From Cyanobium sp. N.Huapi 1H5 (lineage in GTDB: Bacteria; Cyanobacteriota; Cyanobacteriia; PCC-6307; Cyanobiaceae), in the NCBI RefSeq assembly GCF_024345535.1, contig NZ_JAGQBH010000010.1, positions 1-50,311 of the forward strand: a stretch of 50,311 nucleotides of DNA. The letters are read 5' to 3'. The notes beneath the pieces were generated by a model. The model was not told the DNA's origin. It saw only the letters and a list, made by a program, of their open reading frames with translations, and did not search any database. Shown here piece after piece: positions 1 to 8,146 of this stretch (positions are counted from its first letter, which is position 1; the number at the start of each line of letters is the position of its first letter). The translations under genes were made by a program, and so were the position numbers.

Positions 1-227
1 TTGACCAACACCTGGTTCTAAGCCTGCCGTTTCGTGAAGGCCTTGAATGAGGAGCTTTGCGAGACGGGAAGGAATGACGACTTTTCCAGAGGAGAGAGCA
101 CGCAAGTCTTGGATCTGGGTCTTGTACCCGGGTCAAGGACTGAAGTGTTGTCTCTAACCTATGCAGTTTTCAGGGTTCAACCCTTTGATCAACACACAGG
201 TTACTGATGTGTTGAGAGGGGGACCTA
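1..227 (+). other. 23S-5S rRNA internal transcribed spacer
   Basis: The stretch precedes a clear 5S rRNA gene and carries no credible protein gene. Its first six bases (TTGACC) fit the very 3' end of a cyanobacterial 23S rRNA, so the window probably opens at the 23S boundary; this is inferred from memory of 23S ends. The rest would be the spacer, containing GC-rich complementary segments near 115-140 and 175-220 that could form the processing stems flanking 5S. Minus-strand reading frames here are antisense to the rRNA operon and are not genes. Confidence 0.6.
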
Positions 228-344
228 TCCTGGTGTCCATGGCGCTGTGGAACCACACCGATCCATCTCGAACTCGGTTGTGAAACGCAGCAGCGGCGAC
301 GATAGTTGGGGGGTAGCCCCCTGCGAAAATAGCTCGATGCCAGG
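228..344 (+). rRNA. rrf: 5S ribosomal RNA
   Basis: The sequence starts TCCTGGTGTCCATGGCGC and ends with the complementary CGATGCCAGG, the closing helix I of 5S rRNA. Internal landmarks match bacterial 5S: a GGAACCACACCGATCC segment (loop A/helix II), the ATCTCGAACTCGG stretch (loop C) and TGTGAAACGCAGC. About 117 nt is the expected length. It is the promoter-distal gene of an rRNA operon whose 16S and 23S lie upstream of the window, and it is followed by a strong terminator. 5S binds uL5, uL18 and bL25 in the large ribosomal subunit. Ends are uncertain by a few bases. Confidence 0.95.
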
Positions 345-381
345 CAAAAATTCCGTCCCCTGCTGGGGATGAAGAGGAGAA

Positions 382-406
382 GCCACCCGAGGAGGGTGGC
401 TTTTCT
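382..406 (+). terminator. Intrinsic terminator of the rRNA operon
   Basis: Perfect 7-bp stem GCCACCC / GGGTGGC (382-388 and 394-400) with a 5-nt loop, followed directly by TTTTCT. It lies about 40 nt after the 5S gene, where an rRNA operon terminator is expected. The next gene's first possible start codon comes only a few bases later. Confidence 0.85.
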
Positions 407-412
407 GTTGGT

Positions 413-1360
413 GTGTTTTTGGCTGCAGCCCCCCACCCTGACGATGGTTCTGTCGTGACATGGCGTCGTCGCTTTCGTCCTTTCTGGAAGGCCTACCTGC
501 TGTGGCTGCGGGCGGATTGCGTTGACCTGAGTGCCGCATTCGCTTATCACACGCTGCAGTCGTTCTTTCCGGCCCTGCTGATTGCCCTGTCGGTGGCCTC
601 ACGGCTGCTCGGCCGCGACGTGGAGCGCTTCGATCGGCTGATCGTTCTGGTCGGCCAGGTGCTGCCCGCCTCCGCCCTGCCGGGCTTCGAAGCCACCCTG
701 CGGGGCTTCACGAACCAGGGATTCGGCGCCGGGATCCTCGGCCTCGTGCTTCTGGCCCTCAGTGCCAGCAACATCTATCTCACCCTCCAGCGCGGGGCGG
801 ATCGACTCTGGTGGAACCGACCCTTCGGGTTTGACCACCTGCGCTGGCAGGAGCACGTGCGTCGCTTCCTGGCCCTGCGTCTGAAGGCCCTGGTGTTGCT
901 GCTGTTCGTCGGCCTGTTGATCGTCCTCGACCAGCTCTTCAGCACGGTGCGGCTGTTCGGATCCAGGGGCTTCCATGACCAGCTGCAGGCCTTTCTGCCC
1001 AAACCCCTGCTTTGGGTCAGCTCCCTGTCCTTCGGACTGGATCTGGTCGTGTCCCTGCTGATCGGTTTCGGCGCCACCCTGCTGTTCCTCTGGATGCTGC
1101 CGTCGCGTCGGATTCCCTTCCGACCGCTGATTCCCGGTGCCCTGCTGGTGAGCGCCAGCCTCACCCTCTCCAACCTGCTGCTCGGCAGAAGCCTGCTCGC
1201 CCTCGGGGTGCGCTTTCAGGCCTACGGGGTGGTGGGCGGTGTGCTGCTGTTGACGCTCTGGGTCTGGCTGGTGGGTGCCGTGCTCTATTTCGGCCAGTGC
1301 TTCAGTGTCGTGCTTTCCGGCGGTGCCGCTGGGGGGCCATCGTCACCTCTGCCGCGCTGA
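413..1360 (+). CDS. YihY/BrkB family inner-membrane protein
   Basis: A 315-residue polytopic membrane protein of the YihY/virulence factor BrkB family (UPF0761); the molecular function of the family is not established. The N-terminal family signature is visible: a W-rich segment followed by AFAYHTLQSFFPALL (residues about 43-57). About six hydrophobic segments follow, including residues 100-125, 155-185, 195-235 and 245-300. GTG at 413 is the leftmost start, but it begins only 6 nt after the rRNA terminator; an in-frame GTG at 455 (residue 15) leaves the conserved core intact and is at least as plausible. The length fits the family. It is followed, after a 37-nt gap, by two small membrane genes on the same strand. 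Confidence 0.88.
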   Translation: MFLAAAPHPDDGSVVTWRRRFRPFWKAYLLWLRADCVDLSAAFAYHTLQSFFPALLIALSVASRLLGRDVERFDRLIVLVGQVLPASALPGFEATLRGFTNQGFGAGILGLVLLALSASNIYLTLQRGADRLWWNRPFGFDHLRWQEHVRRFLALRLKALVLLLFVGLLIVLDQLFSTVRLFGSRGFHDQLQAFLPKPLLWVSSLSFGLDLVVSLLIGFGATLLFLWMLPSRRIPFRPLIPGALLVSASLTLSNLLLGRSLLALGVRFQAYGVVGGVLLLTLWVWLVGAVLYFGQCFSVVLSGGAAGGPSSPLPR

Positions 1361-1397
1361 GGATCGACCCGTTTGGGGTGAGGATGGACTGATCTGA

Positions 1398-1646
1398 TTG
1401 GATCGACCCTTGGCCAAGCCTGCCCTCAGGATCCCGCCTCTGCCGGCCAGCCTGGCGCTGGTGTCCATGGCCGTGGGCGCGGTGGTGCTGATCGGTCTCA
1501 CCACCCTGGCGCTGATTCCACTGCTGGTCGGCCTCGGCCTGCTGGCGGCCTGGCTGGTCGCGGCCCTGCTTCTGGGCTGGGCCGGCCTCGAGGGCCTGGC
1601 GGCCCTGGAGCGCTGGATCGAGAACGATCCACGTTTCCAGCGCTGA
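1398..1646 (+). CDS. Small two-helix membrane protein, unknown
   Basis: An 82-residue protein that I do not recognise by name. After a basic, proline-rich N terminus it has two adjacent hydrophobic stretches (about residues 20-42 and 43-66) and a charged C-terminal tail, predicting a helical hairpin in the membrane. The start is a TTG; a GTG within the first helix would truncate it. Its TGA overlaps the ATG of the next gene (TGATG, 1644-1648), so the two are probably translationally coupled and may work together. Confidence 0.65.
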   Translation: MDRPLAKPALRIPPLPASLALVSMAVGAVVLIGLTTLALIPLLVGLGLLAAWLVAALLLGWAGLEGLAALERWIENDPRFQR

Positions 1647-2065
1647 TGGAACGGCGCATTCCCTGGTTGTGGATCGGTGTGGCGGCGGCTCTGCTGCTGG
1701 TGCCCAGCTCGGTCGGCCGCCTGCTGCTCGATGTCATCGGCGGGCTCACCCTGACCCTTCTGCTCCTGCCGCTGCTGGCGGGCGGAGTCGCCCTGATCGG
1801 CTGGCAGATCGTCCGCCGTCGCCTGCGCACCTGCCCCAGCTGTGGCTTCACCAGCCTGGGCGCCGACGTCTGCCCGGCCTGCGGCAGTCTGTTCACGCCC
1901 GGTGATGGGCCAGGAGCGGCGCCGGAACCCTCCGGCCCGTTCTTCTGGGGCTCCGGGTCCGAGCGGGAGATCGACGCCCGGGATGTGACGATCAACGTGG
2001 ACGCCGTCGATGTGGAGGCCCCCGTCAGCGGTGAATCGGGCGGCCGCGGGGGCGATGGCTCCTGA
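1646..2065 (+). CDS. Membrane protein with C-terminal zinc ribbon
   Basis: A 139-residue protein. The N terminus has two hydrophobic segments (about residues 8-25 and 30-55). A short basic linker is followed by CPSCG and CPACG knuckles (residues about 63-82), a C-x2-C...C-x2-C arrangement that suggests a single zinc ribbon on the cytoplasmic side. The C-terminal 55 residues are acidic, Gly/Pro-rich and probably disordered. The start codon overlaps the stop of the preceding small membrane protein. The function is unknown; zinc binding is inferred from cysteine spacing only. Confidence 0.75.
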   Translation: MERRIPWLWIGVAAALLLVPSSVGRLLLDVIGGLTLTLLLLPLLAGGVALIGWQIVRRRLRTCPSCGFTSLGADVCPACGSLFTPGDGPGAAPEPSGPFFWGSGSEREIDARDVTINVDAVDVEAPVSGESGGRGGDGS

Positions 2066-2084
2066 GTTCGCCTAGGCCGGAGGC

Positions 2085-2492
2085 TCATTTGGCCGTATCC
2101 GGTGCCTCCGGGCTGAGGCGGGCCAGCTCCAGCAGCCGGCGTTCGCGCAGATGCAGGAAGAGGGGGGCCCCGAAGGCGAACGCGATCGTCACGCAGCTGA
2201 GCAGAACCCAGCCGAGCCCCCGCATGCCGAGCCGGCGGCTCTCGCGCACCATCCAGATCGTGACGGCGGTCGCCCCGATCGCCAGATCTCTGGAGAGGGA
2301 CTGGGCGGCTGGATTGACGTTCGCCTGGCGGATGAACAGACCCAGATCGAAGGCCGCCCCCTCGCTACGGATGAAGTCCAGATTGGCCAGCCAGGGGAGC
2401 ACCCCACCCGCCACGGCCAGCAGCAGATAGATCCAGGCGATCCAGCTGATGCCGCCGGGACCGCTGCGGGTCGATCGTGCGTCGTCACTCAT
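2085..2492 (-). CDS. DUF2834 family membrane protein
   Basis: A 135-residue protein with three or four hydrophobic helices. The pattern of a helix ending in LPWLANLDF, a segment like AFDLGLFIRQANVNPAAQS, then RRLGMRGLGWVLL and a final helix ending APLFLHLRER matches the DUF2834 family as I know it. Function is unknown. ATG at 2492 is chosen because it overlaps the xseB stop as ATGA (2489-2492), typical of coupled translation; a longer upstream extension would run into xseB. It is the last gene of a minus-strand run with xseA and xseB. Confidence 0.78.
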   Translation of the reverse strand: MSDDARSTRSGPGGISWIAWIYLLLAVAGGVLPWLANLDFIRSEGAAFDLGLFIRQANVNPAAQSLSRDLAIGATAVTIWMVRESRRLGMRGLGWVLLSCVTIAFAFGAPLFLHLRERRLLELARLSPEAPDTAK

Positions 2493-2806
2493 GGGGCGTA
2501 GGGCGTGGGGGCCAGCTCCGGCTGGCCGGGATCCCATTGCATCACCTGCTGCTCCACCCGGGCCAGCACGGCCTCGCAGCGTTTGGCGTAGGCCAGCGCC
2601 CGGCGGTAGAGATCGGCCATCGCTTCCACATCCAGGTCCTGGTCCTGCAGCTGGGCCAGACAGAGCTCAAGGGCCGTCTGGGCTTCCCGGAAGCTCAGAT
2701 CCTGGGCCACATCGTTCACGTCGTTCCCCTCGCCAGCGGCGTCCTGGCTGGAGGCGTCATCGGCGGGCTGGGCCGTGGCTCTGGATCGGGGCGATGACTT
2801 GGCCAT
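2489..2806 (-). CDS. xseB: Exodeoxyribonuclease VII small subunit
   Basis: A 105-residue protein. The core, LSFREAQTALELCLAQLQ followed by DLDVEAMADLYRRALAYAKRCEAVLARVEQQV, is the XseB coiled-coil signature. XseB wraps the XseA subunit in exonuclease VII, which degrades single-stranded DNA from both ends to oligonucleotides in mismatch and recombination repair. The protein is somewhat longer than the usual 70-80 residues because of a Ser/Ala-rich N-terminal tail and a Pro-rich C terminus. The ATG at 2806 begins MAKSS. It lies 83 nt downstream of xseA, its obligate partner, and overlaps the next gene by 4 nt. Confidence 0.93.
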   Translation of the reverse strand: MAKSSPRSRATAQPADDASSQDAAGEGNDVNDVAQDLSFREAQTALELCLAQLQDQDLDVEAMADLYRRALAYAKRCEAVLARVEQQVMQWDPGQPELAPTPYAP

Positions 2807-2889
2807 GGCAGCAACGGGGGACAGGAGTGGCGGGGAGTGCGCGGCGGGGTGCCGGCGGATCTGATGGAGAGAACGTGGGGGTCTGGGGC

Positions 2890-4080
2890 TCAGGGACCCG
2901 GGCCGTCCGACTCGACCGCCTTCACCTGCAGGGCCACCCGACCATCCGCCAGCTCGGCGGTGATGCCCGCCCCTGGACGCAGCTGCCTCACCGAGCGCAG
3001 CAGTGCTCCGTCGCCATCGCGGAGCAGGCTGAATCCCCGGGCGAGCAGGTGCCGCGGCGAAAGCGCCTGCAGCAGCTGGCGTCGCTGGTCCAGCCACTGG
3101 CGCCGCTGGCCCAGCAGCCGGACGGGGTGCAGCAGGCGCAGCTGCTCCTGGCGTGTGCCCAGCCGTTGCCGGGCCGAGGCGATCCGCAGCGTCAGCGTGC
3201 GTTGAAGGTGGCCGCGTTCCTGCTCCAGGGCCCGGATCGCCTGACTGCGGTCCGGCAGCAGGGCCACCAGAGCCGCCGTGGGTGTGGCCGCCCGGTAGTC
3301 GGCCACCAGGTCGGCGATGGTCACGTCATCCTCATGGCCGATGCCGCAGATGACGGGCCAGCGGCAGGCCGCCAGGCAGCGGGCCAGGGACTCCCCGTCG
3401 AAGACGGCCAGATCCTCCCGGCTGCCTCCGCCACGGGCCAGCACCAGGGCCTCGATGCCGAGGCGGTCGGCCTGTTCGCCGAGGCTCTCGACGGCGGCCA
3501 CGATCTGGGCTTCGACGTTCCCCTGCACGGGAATCGGCACCACCAGGAGTTCGGTGGCGGGCCAGCGTTCCCTGGCGGTGCGCAGCATGTCGGCGAGGGC
3601 GGCGCTGGGCACGCTGGTCAGCAGGGCGATGCGACGGGGCCAGCGGGGCAGCGGTCGCTTCCGCTCCGGGTCGAGGAGCCCTTCCGGCTCCAGGCGGCTG
3701 CGCACCTGCTCGAACTGGCGCAGGACGGTGCTGAGGCTGGGGCGCACATCCAGCACCTGCACCGTGAGGCTGGCCCGCGCCGCCCAGAAGTTGAGCTTGC
3801 CGACCACCACCACCCCATCCCCCTCCTGGGGAACGAAGCTGAGCTTCTGGAGCTGGGACGACCAGATCACCCCCTGGATGCTGGCCTGGCCGTCGACGAG
3901 GCTCAGCCAGAGATGGCCCTTCTTCTGCTGGGGGCGCCCCACGGTGGCCTCCAGCAGGAAGCGGGGGGCGAAGCCCCGCTCCAGCAGGGCACCGATGGCC
4001 TGGTTGAGCTCGGCGACCGTGTAACGGGGGATGCCGTCGTGCTGGCGGGGGGACGCGCTGCTGCCAGGGACCGTGAGCAT
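2890..4080 (-). CDS. xseA: Exodeoxyribonuclease VII large subunit
   Basis: A 396-residue catalytic subunit of exonuclease VII, a cytoplasmic single-strand DNA exonuclease. The N-terminal OB-fold is seen in YTVAELNQAIGALLE followed by HLWLSLVDGQASIQGVIW (residues 20-75). The catalytic core has the family motifs RIALLTS, VQGNVEAQIVAAV, ARGGGSREDLAVFDGE (residues about 215-230), CGIGHEDDVTIADLVAD and AATPTAAL. A C-terminal coiled-coil region follows. Length is at the short end for the family, consistent with cyanobacterial forms. It sits upstream of xseB and just 4 nt after a small membrane gene, so the three probably share a transcript. Confidence 0.95.
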   Translation of the reverse strand: MLTVPGSSASPRQHDGIPRYTVAELNQAIGALLERGFAPRFLLEATVGRPQQKKGHLWLSLVDGQASIQGVIWSSQLQKLSFVPQEGDGVVVVGKLNFWAARASLTVQVLDVRPSLSTVLRQFEQVRSRLEPEGLLDPERKRPLPRWPRRIALLTSVPSAALADMLRTARERWPATELLVVPIPVQGNVEAQIVAAVESLGEQADRLGIEALVLARGGGSREDLAVFDGESLARCLAACRWPVICGIGHEDDVTIADLVADYRAATPTAALVALLPDRSQAIRALEQERGHLQRTLTLRIASARQRLGTRQEQLRLLHPVRLLGQRRQWLDQRRQLLQALSPRHLLARGFSLLRDGDGALLRSVRQLRPGAGITAELADGRVALQVKAVESDGPGP

Positions 4081-4084
4081 GGAA

Positions 4085-4279
4085 TCAGTGCTTGAGCTGG
4101 CGGTAGCAGAGCCACCAGTAGAGACTCAGCAGGCCGGCCACCAGGGCCACGACACGACCAGCCGGATGGTCGATCCGGACCAGGCCCGCTCCGGCGATCA
4201 CCAGGGCACTGCTCAGCAGCCGGGCGCCGTCGCGCCGGTTGCCGACATAGAAGCGGGGAGCGGCGGCGGACGGGGCCAT
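4085..4279 (-). CDS. Small conserved membrane protein, unknown
   Basis: A 64-residue protein with a basic N-terminal third (RFYVGNRRDGARLL) and two hydrophobic stretches (about residues 21-33 and 38-55) ending in LSLYWWLCYRQ. I do not recognise a named family; the look is that of a cyanobacterial conserved hypothetical. ATG at 4279 was preferred over a GTG at 4306 that adds nine residues. The stop lies 4 nt before the xseA start, so it heads the xse operon. Function unknown. Confidence 0.6.
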   Translation of the reverse strand: MAPSAAAPRFYVGNRRDGARLLSSALVIAGAGLVRIDHPAGRVVALVAGLLSLYWWLCYRQLKH

Positions 4280-4342
4280 CGGGGGGCTCAGCCTGGGGAG
4301 GGCCACAACCTAGGACCGCTGGGGACAGCAGCCGGAGCCATG

Positions 4343-4368
4343 AAAAAGCCGCCGGATCTACCGGCGGC
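4343..4368 (-). terminator. Intrinsic terminator after hli
   Basis: Perfect 8-bp stem GCCGCCGG / CCGGCGGC around an ATCTA loop (4348-4368). Read on the minus strand it is followed by five T residues (4347-4343). It ends the hli transcript and separates it from the xse run. Confidence 0.85.
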
Positions 4369-4421
4369 CTTCGGCTTGAACGGGCTTCAAGAACGCTGGT
4401 GCTGGGGGAGTCAGCGTGGCT

Positions 4422-4568
4422 TCAGCCGAGGCCGACCTGGGCCAGAATGCCTTGGCCGGTGAGAATTTCGGTCGCAAGGCCGATCACGAAGCCCATCATG
4501 GCCAGGCGGCCGTTCCAGGTTTCGGCGAAGTTGACGAAACCGAAGCGGGGCTGGGAAGCGTCAGACAT
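4422..4568 (-). CDS. hli: High-light-inducible protein (Hlip/Scp)
   Basis: A 48-residue single-helix thylakoid protein of the LHC/CAB-like family. It carries the Hlip signature ETWNGRLAMMGFVIGLATE (residues about 16-34), in which the conserved E and N/R bind chlorophyll and form the helix-helix lock. Hlips bind chlorophyll and carotenoid and protect photosystem assembly under light stress. The ATG at 4568 gives the standard MSDASQPRFGFV start. It is monocistronic, with its own terminator downstream. On the minus strand, upstream of the ATG, there is a GTTACAGT octamer resembling one half of an HLR1 site for the RpaB regulator, but a second half at the right spacing is absent, so regulation is only a suggestion. 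Confidence 0.95.
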   Translation of the reverse strand: MSDASQPRFGFVNFAETWNGRLAMMGFVIGLATEILTGQGILAQVGLG

Positions 4569-4595
4569 GGAAGGAACCCTCAGTGGAGACCAGAC

Positions 4596-4612
4596 TGTAA
4601 CGAAACATGGAG
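4596..4612 (+). other. 17-bp sequence shared with 36620-36636
   Basis: TGTAACGAAACATGGAG here and TGTGACGAAACATGGAG at 36620 differ at one base. Both lie in intergenic DNA, in the same orientation, roughly 70 nt ahead of a plus-strand gene start. Possible promoter or operator element; significance not tested. Confidence 0.3.
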
Positions 4613-4679
4613 TGGTCTTGACAGTGGCAGGGACTACAAATTCGGGTGTGGGTTGCACGGTTGACAGCCGCGCCTGGCC

Positions 4680-5579
4680 ATGGCATTGAGGCCTCCACGG
4701 GTGCCAGGCCCAGGCGCCGGCCCGTTGCCGGCAGCCGGTGCCGCCTCCGTCTGGGGTCCCGGCGTGGAGGACCTCCGGCGGGCGCCCCGGGCCCGCCTCC
4801 AGCGCCATCTGGCGGAGCCCCTGCCCAGCGAGACCGATCTGGTGCTGGTCACCGACCTCGACGGCACCCTGCTGGAGGGCTCCGTCCCGACGCGTCGCCG
4901 GGTCTATCGCTGGCTGGCCTCCCAGCGCCACCGGGTGTTGCAGGTGTTCAGCACCGGCAGGGATCTGCGCTCCGTCGCCCGGCTGCTGGCTGCGGAGGCC
5001 CCCCTGGGACTCCATCCCCCCCATCTGGTGATCGGTGATGTGGGCTGCACCGTCGCCTGCGGCGCCAGCCTCACCCCCCTGGCCCTTGCCCTGGAGCCGA
5101 TCGAGGCCCTCTGGCGGGGCCGGGCGGAGAAGGTGCTGCCCCTGCTGGCCCTGGTGCCGGGCCTGTCCCCCCAGCCCCTCAGCAGCGACAGGCGCCTGGC
5201 CTACGGCATCGACCCCCTCCGGCTCGACACCAGCCGGCTGGCGGCCATCGAGGCCCATGGGGTGGACTGCCTGGTCTCGGGCGACAAGTACCTCGACGTG
5301 CTGCCACCCGGCGTCAACAAGGGCAGCACCCTGCTGGGCCTGCTGGAGTGGCTGGAGCTGGAACACGCCCGGGTGGTCACCGCGGGGGATTCCCTCAACG
5401 ATCTGGCCATGTTCGAGACCGGCCTGCAGAGCGTGATGGTCGGCAATGCCGAGCCGGGCCTGGTGCGGGCCCTGCCGGGGCTGGTCCGCACCTACCGCGC
5501 CCGCGCCCATGGCTGCCTGGGCATCCTGGAGGGACTGCGCCACTTCGGCTTCGGCTATCTGCTCGACGGTCTGACCTAG
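4680..5579 (+). CDS. HAD-IIB phosphatase, sucrose-phosphatase-like
   Basis: A 299-residue haloacid-dehalogenase phosphatase. Motif I is VTDLDGTLLEG (nucleophile D59, acid/base D61); the threonine motif is FSTGRDL (about residue 93); a lysine motif lies in VNKGSTLLGLLEWL; motif IV is GDSLNDLAMF (about residues 238-247). The layout and a C2-type cap between motifs II and III fit the sucrose-phosphatase/Cof (HAD-IIB) group. Candidate substrates in picocyanobacteria are sucrose-6-phosphate or glucosyl-3-phosphoglycerate, both compatible-solute precursors; the sequence alone does not decide. The first 50 residues are Pro/Ala-rich and unlike the family, so an in-frame GTG at 4764 (residue 29) may be the true start. 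It is divergent from hli. Confidence 0.85.
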   Translation: MALRPPRVPGPGAGPLPAAGAASVWGPGVEDLRRAPRARLQRHLAEPLPSETDLVLVTDLDGTLLEGSVPTRRRVYRWLASQRHRVLQVFSTGRDLRSVARLLAAEAPLGLHPPHLVIGDVGCTVACGASLTPLALALEPIEALWRGRAEKVLPLLALVPGLSPQPLSSDRRLAYGIDPLRLDTSRLAAIEAHGVDCLVSGDKYLDVLPPGVNKGSTLLGLLEWLELEHARVVTAGDSLNDLAMFETGLQSVMVGNAEPGLVRALPGLVRTYRARAHGCLGILEGLRHFGFGYLLDGLT

Positions 5580-5590
5580 GGAGTGCCCCC

Positions 5591-8146
5591 TCAGCGACTC
5601 TCCCCGCGCGCCTCCCGGGCCAGGGCCGCCTTGGTGCGGGCACTGGCGACGCCCTGGCGGGGGTCCTCGGGCCATTGGTGGCGGGGGTAGCGGCCGCGCA
5701 GCTCCCGGCGCACCTCGGCGTAGCCCTGGCTCCAGAAGCCGGCCAGGTCACTGGTGACGGCCGCCGGGCGTCCCGCCGGAGACAGCAGCTCCACCCGCAC
5801 CGCCAGCCGGCCGTCCAGCACCGTCGGCCCTTCCAGGCAGCCGAACATCTCCTGGAGCTTCACGGCCAGCACCGGCGTGCCGCTGCCGTAGTCCAGCGGC
5901 ACCCGGCGGCCGGACGGCACCGGCTGGCTGAGGGGCAGCAGCCGATCCAGCTCCCGGCGCAGGGACCAGTCCAGATCCCCCCAGAGGATTTCCGAGAGGT
6001 CGAGCTGCTGCAGGTCCTCGAGACTGCGCAGGCCATCGAGATGGGGGCCCAGCCAGGCCCCCGGGTCCTGCCGCAGCCGCTCCGGCGAACGGTCGGGCCA
6101 GGGCTCTCCCAGGTGCCGGTGGGCGAGCATCAGCCGCTGCTGCAGCTGGAGGCTGGTGCGGCACCAGGGGAGCACCTCCAGTCCGAGCCGTTCCAGACCC
6201 TCCAGCAGGGCCCGCTCCACCAGCTCCCCGCTGGCGTCCGGCCAGGGGCGGCGCTCCAGGACCAGGGCCCCGCTCCGCCGCAGCCGCTCGCACCGCACCC
6301 GCTGGTCGGTGCCATCCCAGCGGGCTTCGGTCTCCTCTTCGATCTCCTCCGTCACCAGCTCCTCCAGGCCGCTGCGGGAGAGGGCCACCGCCAGCCGCAC
6401 CCGGGCCTCCTGGCCCTGGCCGTCGACGCTGGCGATCGCCAGGGCTTCGGCGGCAGCGAGGGGATCCCCCGGGGGCAGCACGGCGCCGCGACCGCTGCGC
6501 ATCAGGAAGCGCCCATCGCCCCGGCCCCGGCCCAGGGCCAGCCGCTCCGGGTAGGCCCAGGCCAGCAGCTGGGCGGCACGGACGTCGTCGGAGTCACTGA
6601 CGGAGGTGATCGCTGCGGGGGCCGCCGCCGCGCTGCGCCCCTCCCGGAGCTGGCGCAGCAGCTGGGACTGGAGGCTGGTCCAGGGCGCCCGGCCCCCGGA
6701 GCGCCCCTGCCCGTGCGGACCCGGGCTGCGCCGCAGCCAGTCGAGGCGCCGCATCAGATCGCTGCCGGCCTCGCGGCGATCGAGGGGATCGCGCTCGCTG
6801 AGCAGCACGGCCATGGCCGTGGCGAGGGACTCCCAGCCCCTTTCCCTGGCCCGCAGCAGCATGTGGGCCAGGCGCGGATGCAGGCCCAGCCGGGCCATGG
6901 AGCGCCCGTGGCTGGTGATGCGCCCCTGGTCATCGACGGCCCCGAGCTGCAGCAGCAGATCGCGGGCCTCCGCCAGGGGCCGGCGGGGGGGCGCGGTGAG
7001 CCAGGGCAGGCTGTCGTCCTCCGCGGCGCCCCATTCCGCCAGCTGAAGGGCGATCGGCAGGGGGTCGACCTCGAGCAGTTCCGGGGGATCGAAGGCGGCT
7101 CGCCGCTGCTGCTCCGCCGGGGACCAGAGCCGCAGGCATCGCCCCGGTCCCAGCCGCCCGGCCCGGCCGCTTCGTTGCTCGGCACTGGCCTGGCTGGCGG
7201 GCTGGGTGACCAGCCCGTCCATGCCCGTGGCCGGGTCGAAGCGGCTGCGTCGGCTCAGGCCGCTGTCGATCACCAGGGTGACCGCCGCGATCGTGAGTGA
7301 GCTCTCCGCCACCGAGGTGGCCAGCACCACCTTCCCCCCCGCCCCCTCGGGGGCCGCGATGGCCCGGCCCTGGGCCGCCAGCGGCAGCTGGCCGTGCAGG
7401 AGGGCCACCTCCAGCCCCTGGCCCCACGCGGTGTCCTCGATGGCCCGCCGTGCCGTCTCCAGCTCCCCCAGGCCGGGAAGGAACACCAGCGCGGTGCCCC
7501 GGGGTTCGGGGTCGGCCAGCCAGTGGCCTTCGAGGGCCCGCAGCACCTGGCGATCCAGCCGCTCGTCCGGCCGCGGCGGCTGGTAGGTCACGGCCACCGG
7601 ATGGCTGCGGCCTTCGCAGCTGATCACGGCGGCCCCATCCAGTTCGCTGGCCAGGGGCGCCAGGTCGAGGGTGGCGGACATCACCAGCAGGCGCAGTTCG
7701 GGACGCAGCAGGCTGCGGGCCTGGCGCACCAGGGCCAGGGCCAGATCCGCCTCGGCCTGGCGCTCATGGAATTCGTCGAAGATCACGCAGGCCACCCCGT
7801 CCAGGGCGGGATCGGCCTGGAGCCGGCGCAGGAACAGGCCCGCGGTGACCACCTCCAGCCGGGTGGCCGCCGAAGTGCGGGACTCCAGCCGCACGCTGTA
7901 GCCCACACGCCCGCCGACGGCTTCACCGAGGCCGGCGGCGAGGCGCTGGGCGGCATTCCGGGCCGCCAGCCGCCTCGGTTCCAGCAGCAGCAGGCGACCC
8001 TCGGCGCCGAGGCTCTCAAGCAGGGCGAGGGGAACCCGGGTGGTCTTGCCGGCGCCGGGTTCGGCCTGGAGCAGGAGCGTGGCCCCTGGACCGAGGGCGG
8101 CGGAGATGGCCGCGAGGCGGCCGTCGATGGGCAGGGGCGGGTTCAG
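5591..8146 (-). CDS. hrpB: ATP-dependent helicase HrpB
   Basis: A DEAH-type helicase of about 851 residues. Visible motifs: Walker A in LLLQAEPGAGKTTR (near the N terminus), a Ia motif in LLLEPRRLAARNAA, Walker B FDEFHERQ, motif III MSATLD, motif V region TSVAESSLTI and motif VI QRSGRAGR, followed by the helicase-associated and HrpB C-terminal domains. Its cellular role is poorly known. The frame back to the preceding in-frame stop contains no ATG, GTG or TTG upstream of the Walker A box; the first such codon (GTG at 7906) would delete motifs I and Ia. The only sensible start is CTG at 8146, which overlaps the upstream gene's TGA as CTGA (8143-8146) and gives [13 protein letters not shown], a normal HrpB N terminus. 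Confidence 0.9.
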   Translation of the reverse strand: MNPPLPIDGRLAAISAALGPGATLLLQAEPGAGKTTRVPLALLESLGAEGRLLLLEPRRLAARNAAQRLAAGLGEAVGGRVGYSVRLESRTSAATRLEVVTAGLFLRRLQADPALDGVACVIFDEFHERQAEADLALALVRQARSLLRPELRLLVMSATLDLAPLASELDGAAVISCEGRSHPVAVTYQPPRPDERLDRQVLRALEGHWLADPEPRGTALVFLPGLGELETARRAIEDTAWGQGLEVALLHGQLPLAAQGRAIAAPEGAGGKVVLATSVAESSLTIAAVTLVIDSGLSRRSRFDPATGMDGLVTQPASQASAEQRSGRAGRLGPGRCLRLWSPAEQQRRAAFDPPELLEVDPLPIALQLAEWGAAEDDSLPWLTAPPRRPLAEARDLLLQLGAVDDQGRITSHGRSMARLGLHPRLAHMLLRARERGWESLATAMAVLLSERDPLDRREAGSDLMRRLDWLRRSPGPHGQGRSGGRAPWTSLQSQLLRQLREGRSAAAAPAAITSVSDSDDVRAAQLLAWAYPERLALGRGRGDGRFLMRSGRGAVLPPGDPLAAAEALAIASVDGQGQEARVRLAVALSRSGLEELVTEEIEEETEARWDGTDQRVRCERLRRSGALVLERRPWPDASGELVERALLEGLERLGLEVLPWCRTSLQLQQRLMLAHRHLGEPWPDRSPERLRQDPGAWLGPHLDGLRSLEDLQQLDLSEILWGDLDWSLRRELDRLLPLSQPVPSGRRVPLDYGSGTPVLAVKLQEMFGCLEGPTVLDGRLAVRVELLSPAGRPAAVTSDLAGFWSQGYAEVRRELRGRYPRHQWPEDPRQGVASARTKAALAREARGESR

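Noticed and set aside
170..602. Minus-strand frames over the 5S rRNA and YihY start
   Set aside because: Antisense to rRNA and its terminator; not genes.
2449..4095. Plus-strand frame of 548 codons over xseB-xseA
   Set aside because: Antisense to two well-supported exonuclease VII genes; no domain or credible start.
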